This document shows positions 5,240-10,000 of a stretch of DNA of 10,000 bases, piece after piece. Each line of letters opens with the position of its first letter. Within the stretch, counting starts at the first letter, position 1. The notes beneath the pieces were generated by a model. It worked only from the letters and a program-made list of their open reading frames with translations, did not search any database and was not told the origin of the DNA. Both the position numbers and the translations under genes were made by a program. Source of the DNA: Methanospirillum hungatei (GTDB taxonomy: Archaea > Halobacteriota > Methanomicrobia > Methanomicrobiales > Methanospirillaceae); the NCBI RefSeq assembly GCF_020216685.1, contig NZ_JAIWNS010000080.1, positions 1 to 10,000 of the forward strand. Direction: 5' to 3'.

Positions 5240-6880
5240 TTATTGCCCGTCCAGCTTCTTTACTTTACGCACCCGGACAGCAACACCGCGGGAGGATCGG
5301 ATCATCTCATCAGCACTCATGACTGCCCGTCCGGTTGTCATGGCCTTATCTCCGATGACCAGCACTTCATCTCCAGGGCGGATGACCGGGTCGGCATCAA
5401 TGACACCAGGTGCCAGGATATCACCCTGGGGCACGAAGTCATCGATATATACCCGGTACCCGGTTTCAATGAGCGACCAGCCGTCAAAGGTGGGCCTCAT
5501 CATACCATGAGCGGGGTCGGTTGAGAAGTAGAGATTTCTGCCCCGCTTTACCACCTGCTCCGGGTATGACCCTTTTACTTCAAGGTTTGGCGCCCTGAGA
5601 TCATACCCGAACTGGAATGAGATCATCCCTCTGACCAGGTGCGATTTGACCTTTCGCTCTCCGGAAAGGGCCTCGCTTAATGCCTGAAGTGATGCAGGAT
5701 CTGTCAGCCGATCTGTCTCGCAGGTGAATTCTATTTCAAATCCTGCCTGATCCGCTGCATCCTGTGCTATGATTCGTGCATCCCCATCCAGATGAGCAAT
5801 GACCCGGCGGTAGGGATGTCTGGTAAAGTACCTGACCAGAGTCTTTGTGATCTGGTACCGCTCCTCATGGTCCCAGTACCCGGTGACCGGCACATCATAT
5901 GCTGCGGCAGGATAACAGAGCTCAAGATCACGGGGAACAAGTCCCAGAGGTGATGTCATGATCAGTTCATGTGCCCGTCTTCCGATGGCCTGGCTGAACT
6001 TGCGGTGAGACTGGGAGAGGCTGTAGGGTTTTTTTGCTGAACAGGGGATCAGAACCGCCACATCTGCAACCGGTGGGATATACCGCTCAATCAGCCGGTC
6101 TGCAAACCGTCTGACCTCGACCCGGTGAATACTGTCCCCGGATGTTGCAAGGAAGGGACCAGTACGGGATACCGGGCAATACTGCTCCATCCGGTCTGAC
6201 TTCTCAATATGCCGCATGATCGAGACAAATTCGGGTTTTGTCCTGCATCTTCCATCAAGAAACTCACGAAATGTCCCGTCACGAATCCTGCGTCCGATTC
6301 TTGCGAGTTCCTGGTCCAGTGCAATCCGGTTATGAATGAGGAGATCTCCGCTCAGGCATCCCTGGCAGGAGCAGAGACCTTCCTCCATCACTTTTTCCGG
6401 GTACTGCCCGTCTGGGAGACAAAATTTTCCCTGTGTCGTCGCCAGGTCGGTTGCGATATAATCAAAGAGATCAAAACCGGCATGAACAAGAATGGCCGCA
6501 TTTTCCGGCAGGGCGGCACCGGGGAGGTACCAGCAGGTGTCCGGCGGTGTGGTTGCCTTCAGCTGATCCAGGAACTGACAGAAATCACGGGGTCGGGAGA
6601 GCAAAGTATGCCAGTTCGGGCTGATGACCGTATCTCCTGACTGGATATCGGCTGGTGCATGCATATGGAGAGGGATTGGTTGTTCTCCGTCACGGATCAG
6701 GAACCGGGATACAAACTCCGGATCCTCGATTGGCGGGATGTTTGTTCCGGTCCGGGTATTCAACGCAGGAAAGAGCCGGGTTGCATCAGTAGCAGACGGG
6801 AAGAGGAGAACAGTATCGTCCACGGTCAGGCGGCCAAACCGGGCTGTTCCGTCACGGCTGAGGATCTCAACTCCCTTCAT
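5240..6880 (-). CDS. arcS: Archaeosine synthase ArcS (TgtA2-type, PUA domain)
   Basis: This 546-residue paralogue of tRNA-guanine transglycosylase acts after TgtA on preQ0 at position 15 of archaeal tRNA. Current knowledge is that ArcS attaches lysine to preQ0, and the radical-SAM protein RaSEA then forms archaeosine. The N-terminal half is a degenerate TGT-like domain that keeps a zinc-type cluster: Cys170, Cys172, Cys175 and His183 (in LCSCQGC and LLIHNR). The diagnostic ArcS motif [14 protein letters not shown] spans 279-292. A C-terminal PUA domain occupies about 472-545, with [25 protein letters not shown] features and [11 protein letters not shown]. The length fits the family. It overlaps the end of tgtA by 14 bases. 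A GGAGGTG ribosome binding site lies within the last codons of tgtA, so translation is probably coupled. Confidence 0.92.
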   Translation of the reverse strand: MKGVEILSRDGTARFGRLTVDDTVLLFPSATDATRLFPALNTRTGTNIPPIEDPEFVSRFLIRDGEQPIPLHMHAPADIQSGDTVISPNWHTLLSRPRDFCQFLDQLKATTPPDTCWYLPGAALPENAAILVHAGFDLFDYIATDLATTQGKFCLPDGQYPEKVMEEGLCSCQGCLSGDLLIHNRIALDQELARIGRRIRDGTFREFLDGRCRTKPEFVSIMRHIEKSDRMEQYCPVSRTGPFLATSGDSIHRVEVRRFADRLIERYIPPVADVAVLIPCSAKKPYSLSQSHRKFSQAIGRRAHELIMTSPLGLVPRDLELCYPAAAYDVPVTGYWDHEERYQITKTLVRYFTRHPYRRVIAHLDGDARIIAQDAADQAGFEIEFTCETDRLTDPASLQALSEALSGERKVKSHLVRGMISFQFGYDLRAPNLEVKGSYPEQVVKRGRNLYFSTDPAHGMMRPTFDGWSLIETGYRVYIDDFVPQGDILAPGVIDADPVIRPGDEVLVIGDKAMTTGRAVMSADEMIRSSRGVAVRVRKVKKLDGQ

Positions 6881-8336
6881 CCTGCACCTCCACGGTGGGG
6901 AGAATCTGGTTTATCAGTTCTTTCCAGATCGGACGACACCTGATGGTGAAATGAGAGTCCGGGTTTGCCTCCATGAGTCTGGCAATGCCGATACATCCGG
7001 TTTTAATCATCTCCTCATCAAAATCAGGGATCTCACTCTGCCCGATGGGGAATGTCTCGGTCAGTTCTGCTGGGAAGGGACCAAAGGGAGGCTTGAAGTA
7101 GAATACTGAATCATATCCTTCAGTCTGTTTCTTCTTGATATGCCGGCTGAAGCTGATGAGGGTCCGCTCTCCGGTAGTAAGCCGCCCGACCATCTGGTGA
7201 TACCGCACGACCTCGGTCCGTTTGCAGCTCTCATCTCCTCGATAGAAGAACCGGCGTTTCGTCTCCCGGTCAAGAGCGGTGAGTTCTTCATTATATCCCA
7301 GCAGGGCCCGGTATCCCCGGAGCAGGGCAGGATGAGAACGACACCGCTCATCTACCAGTTCCCAGAGTACCCCGTCGCGGATGGCCTGCCTGACCCGGTT
7401 TATCTCGGCAAGGGAGACCCGCAGGTTATGCATGGCAAGGAGTCGCTCCCGGTCTGGTGATTCGTTCAGTTCTTTTGCGGTATGACCGACACAGACCGGA
7501 CAAGGACAGGGGAGGTAGGAGAGTTCGTTCAGGTGATAACTTCCGTGAGTGGTCATATACCGCCCGTCCTTGGCATAAAGGGCATAGGCTGCAGAATCAA
7601 AGAGATCGCACCCCATTGCCACCGCCAGGGCAAACATGGACGGGTGACCTGCTCCAAAGAGATGGACACAGACGGCTGGAGAAAGACCGCGTTTTGCAGC
7701 CATCACGACCTTTACAAGTTCAGCATACCGGTAGGATTCCATGAGGGGGACGACGGCACCGATGGGACAGAACCGAAATCCTGCCTCTGACAGTCTCCGC
7801 CCCGTCTCTTCACGAAGGTCAGGAAACAGACCACCCTGAACCGGGCTGGCAAGGGTGTGGTGCTCATGGTCTGCGATATCTTTTGCCTCCATGATCCGGT
7901 CCATGGTAATCGAGAGTTCCTGTTCCACCTGCTCCCGGGGAGAGTCCGGATGTGTCGGAATATCGAGCGGGACGATGATGTCTGATTTTATCGCCTGCTG
8001 GAATGCGATGGTCTTTTCATTCGTTATCTCAACTTCGCCATAGACCGAGAGCTGAAAAGATCCAGAATCGGTCATGATGACTCCGTCGAAATCCAGGGTC
8101 TTTGCAAGACCATCAGAAAGGGCACGCTCACGATACTCTTCAGACCGGGAGAAGATGTATGCATTGGTGATAACTGCTTCAACACCCATCTCCTGCATCT
8201 CTTTCGGGGTTATCAGGTTCAGGTGCGGGTTGATAACCGGAAGCAGAGTCGGGGTTTTTACTGTCTTGCCTTGTCCGGAGAGTTTTCCGATTCTTCCGGC
8301 GATGTCTTTTTCAATAATTTCAAAGGAGAGGGTCAT
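6867..8336 (-). CDS. tgtA: Archaeosine tRNA-guanine(15) transglycosylase TgtA, lacking a PUA domain
   Basis: This 489-residue enzyme exchanges guanine-15 of archaeal tRNA for preQ0, the first step of archaeosine formation. The catalytic barrel is intact. [16 protein letters not shown] (89-104) contains Asp90, [16 protein letters not shown] (245-260) contains the likely nucleophile Asp247, and the zinc site is Cys277, Cys279, Cys282 and His303 (in LPCPCPVC and AMHNL). Well-studied archaeal TgtA proteins are about 580 residues and end in C1, C2 and PUA domains. This one continues past the catalytic domain to about residue 489, so it probably keeps C1 and C2 but not PUA, which instead is found at the end of the adjacent ArcS. 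The ATG at 8336 gives the expected family N-terminus ([20 protein letters not shown]). No Shine-Dalgarno sequence precedes it, so a leaderless or very short leader transcript is likely. Confidence 0.94.
   Translation of the reverse strand: MTLSFEIIEKDIAGRIGKLSGQGKTVKTPTLLPVINPHLNLITPKEMQEMGVEAVITNAYIFSRSEEYRERALSDGLAKTLDFDGVIMTDSGSFQLSVYGEVEITNEKTIAFQQAIKSDIIVPLDIPTHPDSPREQVEQELSITMDRIMEAKDIADHEHHTLASPVQGGLFPDLREETGRRLSEAGFRFCPIGAVVPLMESYRYAELVKVVMAAKRGLSPAVCVHLFGAGHPSMFALAVAMGCDLFDSAAYALYAKDGRYMTTHGSYHLNELSYLPCPCPVCVGHTAKELNESPDRERLLAMHNLRVSLAEINRVRQAIRDGVLWELVDERCRSHPALLRGYRALLGYNEELTALDRETKRRFFYRGDESCKRTEVVRYHQMVGRLTTGERTLISFSRHIKKKQTEGYDSVFYFKPPFGPFPAELTETFPIGQSEIPDFDEEMIKTGCIGIARLMEANPDSHFTIRCRPIWKELINQILPTVEVQDEGS
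6885..6891 (-). promoter_or_regulatory. Ribosome binding site of arcS inside tgtA
   Basis: On the minus strand GGAGGTG lies four bases before the arcS ATG at 6880 and encodes part of the TgtA C-terminus. It is an exact match to the archaeal anti-Shine-Dalgarno complement and fixes the arcS start. Confidence 0.7.
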
Positions 8337-8340
8337 ATAT

Positions 8341-8352
8341 GAAACGTGTTTC
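8341..8352. repeat. Short inverted repeat upstream of tgtA
   Basis: GAAAC-GT-GTTTC, two five-base arms around two bases, lies four bases before the tgtA start. It could mark a regulatory site, but arms this short arise easily by chance. Confidence 0.15.
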
Positions 8353-8794
8353 GCATTATTGTTGGTCTCCAGATTATGCTCTCGATCGCTCGTGTGAGTG
8401 GTATTGGTTATCTAAACGATCAGGTACGTATTATTTGTGAGGGTTCACTGATTGGTTTTTCGGAGGGGGAAGGAGGGATGTGGAGTTGAACAATTTAAAA
8501 TTATTCGATAAAATGGGAAATTGTATTGTTTGATTCTGGATTAACTCCTGAAGAATTTCTTCATTTATTAAATAATCGTGGTTACTGAACCGGTTGCATC
8601 ACTCCAAACAGTTTATGCAATGAGACACAAAGCCAAGTTTTCTGTAATTATATATCTAACCGATCAGATTTTTCTTGCGTAAACGCGATATTTGGAAAAA
8701 ATGATTGATTTTATCTCAAAAATAGTATTACATCCTTTATCTCCCAGAGACTGCCAAAACAGATATCCAAAGTCCGCATAAATAGTAGTTAGGG
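8353..8794. other. AT-rich divergent spacer between tgtA and the AAA-ATPase-like gene
   Basis: About 440 bases without a convincing gene. A strong purine-rich ribosome-binding-like stretch (GGAGGGGGAAGGAGGG, about 8462-8477) precedes a possible TTG-started 15-codon frame at 8486-8533. A second overlapping frame, 8499-8588, includes LFDSGLTPEEFLHLLNNRGY. Together they could be a small gene broken by a frameshift. TTATATAT at 8648-8655 is a TATA-like element, but it is too far (about 140 bases) from the next gene to be its obvious promoter. No tRNA, C/D-box or strong hairpin was recognised. Confidence 0.35.
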
Positions 8795-10000
8795 ATGAAT
8801 AGAAAACCGGTATTCCGAATAGGAACCGATGACTTTAAAGAGCTCATCGATGAAGGAGGATATTTCGTAGATAAATCTTTGTTTATCCGTGAAATTATCG
8901 AAGGGAATAAAGTTGTACTGCTTCCCCGTCCTCGTCGGTTTGGCAAAACCCTCAACATGACCATGCTCAGATACTTCTTTGAAAAAACAGAGAACGACCA
9001 AAATTATCTTTTTGAAGGATTAGCCATATCTGATTACCCAGAATACCAGAAACATCAGGGGCAATACCCGGTAATATTCATCAGTCTGAAGGATGTCAAA
9101 GGCACCTCCTGGTTTGAGAGTAGAAAACGACTGGTTGAGAAGATTGGGGAACTACTATCACAGTTTAAATATATCGAACCGACGCTGGATCCAATCTATC
9201 TGGACGGGTTTTACTCTATCCTCTCTGGAAACCCCGATGATGCTTCAATGAAAGCCAGTCTGAAAAACATTATTACATGGCTTTACAATTATCATCAGAA
9301 ACCCGTCATTGTCCTTATTGACGAATATGACAGCCCTATGATCGAAGCATGGACACATGACTATTACCATGAGATGACAGAGTTCATGCAATCATGGCTT
9401 GGCGGTGGACTTAAACATGAAAACGCCCATGCCCTTTACCGGGCAGTCATCACCGGAATTCTTCGGATTGCAAAAGAGTCGATATTTTCTGATCTCAATA
9501 ATCTCAAAGTCATCTCCACTCTTCAGTCACATAAAGTATCACAGATGTTCGGATTTACCGAACATGACATCAATACAATTCTATCAGATTTCTCTATTCC
9601 GGATCATGGAAACGTCATTCGAGAGTGGTATAATGGATACTCCTTTGGAGATCAGGTGATCTATAACCCCTGGTCTGTAACGAATTATATTGATAATCTG
9701 CCTGATCCACCCGGCTCTCACTGGCTCAACACCTCAGCCAACACCCTTGTATTTGAGGAACTCGGTCATGGAGGGATTGAAATTAAACGTGATCTGGAGA
9801 AACTACTTTCCGGAGAAGAGATTAGGTACCCGATTACAGAGACAATTACCTTCAGGGATATCGGGAGAAATCCTGCAAACATTTGGAGTTTTCTGTACTT
9901 TTCAGGATACCTCAGGGCAGGAGATCCGAAATTTGCAGATTATGATCCGAACCTCCTCACATATGCATTGAGTATTCCAAACAAGGAGATTTCGGTAGCG
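8795..10000 (+). CDS. AAA-ATPase-like protein of the PD-(D/E)XK-nuclease-linked family (partial, runs off the window)
   Basis: The frame is open from the ATG at 8795 to the edge (402 codons), with an in-frame TAG at 8786 just upstream. It starts MNRKPVFRIGTDDFKELIDE, the characteristic opening of the predicted-AAA-ATPase family (PF09820 type): 'xIGxxDFxxLRExGxxYVDKT'-like, here with GGYFVDKSLFI at 21-31. LPRPRRFGKTLNMTML (43-58) is the atypical Walker A of this family, with Lys51 and Thr52. VIVLIDEYDSPMI (171-183) is the Walker B, with Asp176 and Glu177. YNPWSVTNYI further on is also typical. Full proteins are about 500-580 residues and end in a PD-(D/E)XK nuclease-like domain (DUF1703), which lies beyond the window. 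The biological role is not established. The family is often multicopy in methanogens and Bacteroidetes. The start has no strong Shine-Dalgarno sequence. Confidence 0.85.
   Translation, partial: MNRKPVFRIGTDDFKELIDEGGYFVDKSLFIREIIEGNKVVLLPRPRRFGKTLNMTMLRYFFEKTENDQNYLFEGLAISDYPEYQKHQGQYPVIFISLKDVKGTSWFESRKRLVEKIGELLSQFKYIEPTLDPIYLDGFYSILSGNPDDASMKASLKNIITWLYNYHQKPVIVLIDEYDSPMIEAWTHDYYHEMTEFMQSWLGGGLKHENAHALYRAVITGILRIAKESIFSDLNNLKVISTLQSHKVSQMFGFTEHDINTILSDFSIPDHGNVIREWYNGYSFGDQVIYNPWSVTNYIDNLPDPPGSHWLNTSANTLVFEELGHGGIEIKRDLEKLLSGEEIRYPITETITFRDIGRNPANIWSFLYFSGYLRAGDPKFADYDPNLLTYALSIPNKEISVA

Noticed and set aside
6624..7109. 161-codon plus-strand open frame across the arcS/tgtA junction
   Set aside because: It is antisense to two strongly supported genes and has no family resemblance.
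8340..8794. tRNA or C/D-box RNA gene in the spacer
   Set aside because: No cloverleaf, T-loop or paired C and D boxes could be found; only short chance hairpins such as GCG-TAAA-CGC were seen.
8737..9001. Two minus-strand open frames at the start of the AAA-ATPase-like gene
   Set aside because: They are antisense to the conserved Walker A region of the plus-strand gene and lack any domain pattern.

Overview
The window reads as a piece of a methanogenic archaeon's chromosome, most likely from the order Methanomicrobiales (a Methanospirillum-like genome is my guess). The strongest evidence is the archaeosine tRNA-modification pair tgtA-arcS, which is an archaeal pathway. TATA-like promoter elements and purine-rich ribosome binding sites fit too. 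Assignment below the domain level is inference from gene style, not from a search. No rRNA, tRNA, CRISPR array, insertion sequence or replication origin was found.

Region 1-1478 is AT-rich, gene-poor and looks like a graveyard of toxin-antitoxin (TA) modules. It holds a HicB antitoxin gene (minus strand) followed by only a 23-codon stub of hicA. Next is an MNT nucleotidyltransferase antitoxin gene (plus strand) whose overlapping HEPN toxin gene is broken by a stop at codon 15. Last is a second HicB gene (plus strand) that has lost its C-terminus to a frameshift and has no intact toxin gene after it. In all three modules the antitoxin half survives better than the toxin half. The MNT protein has also lost one acidic residue of its catalytic motif.

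Region 1479-8336 is a tightly packed minus-strand run. Read in transcription order it is tgtA (archaeosine tRNA-guanine transglycosylase), arcS (archaeosine synthase), nfnA and nfnB (electron-bifurcating ferredoxin:NADP oxidoreductase type, also annotated as SudB/SudA), a short RNase III-like protein without a double-stranded-RNA-binding domain, and a UPF0104/LPG-synthase-TM flippase-like membrane protein. Several junctions overlap or abut, so most of the run is probably cotranscribed. TgtA and ArcS act one after the other on position 15 of tRNA. TgtA inserts preQ0 and ArcS starts its conversion to archaeosine; the radical-SAM partner RaSEA is not in this window. NfnAB is a redox module with no obvious link to tRNA modification.

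Region 8337-8794 is an AT-rich divergent spacer with no convincing gene, only a possible small decayed reading frame. From 8795 to the right edge runs the start of a large plus-strand gene for an AAA-ATPase-like protein of the family that usually ends in a PD-(D/E)XK nuclease-like domain. It is cut off by the window.

I did not find a complete, previously undescribed system. The most interesting points are the repeated loss of toxins with orphan antitoxins left behind, the catalytically altered RNase III-like protein, and a TgtA that lacks the PUA domain its neighbour ArcS carries.
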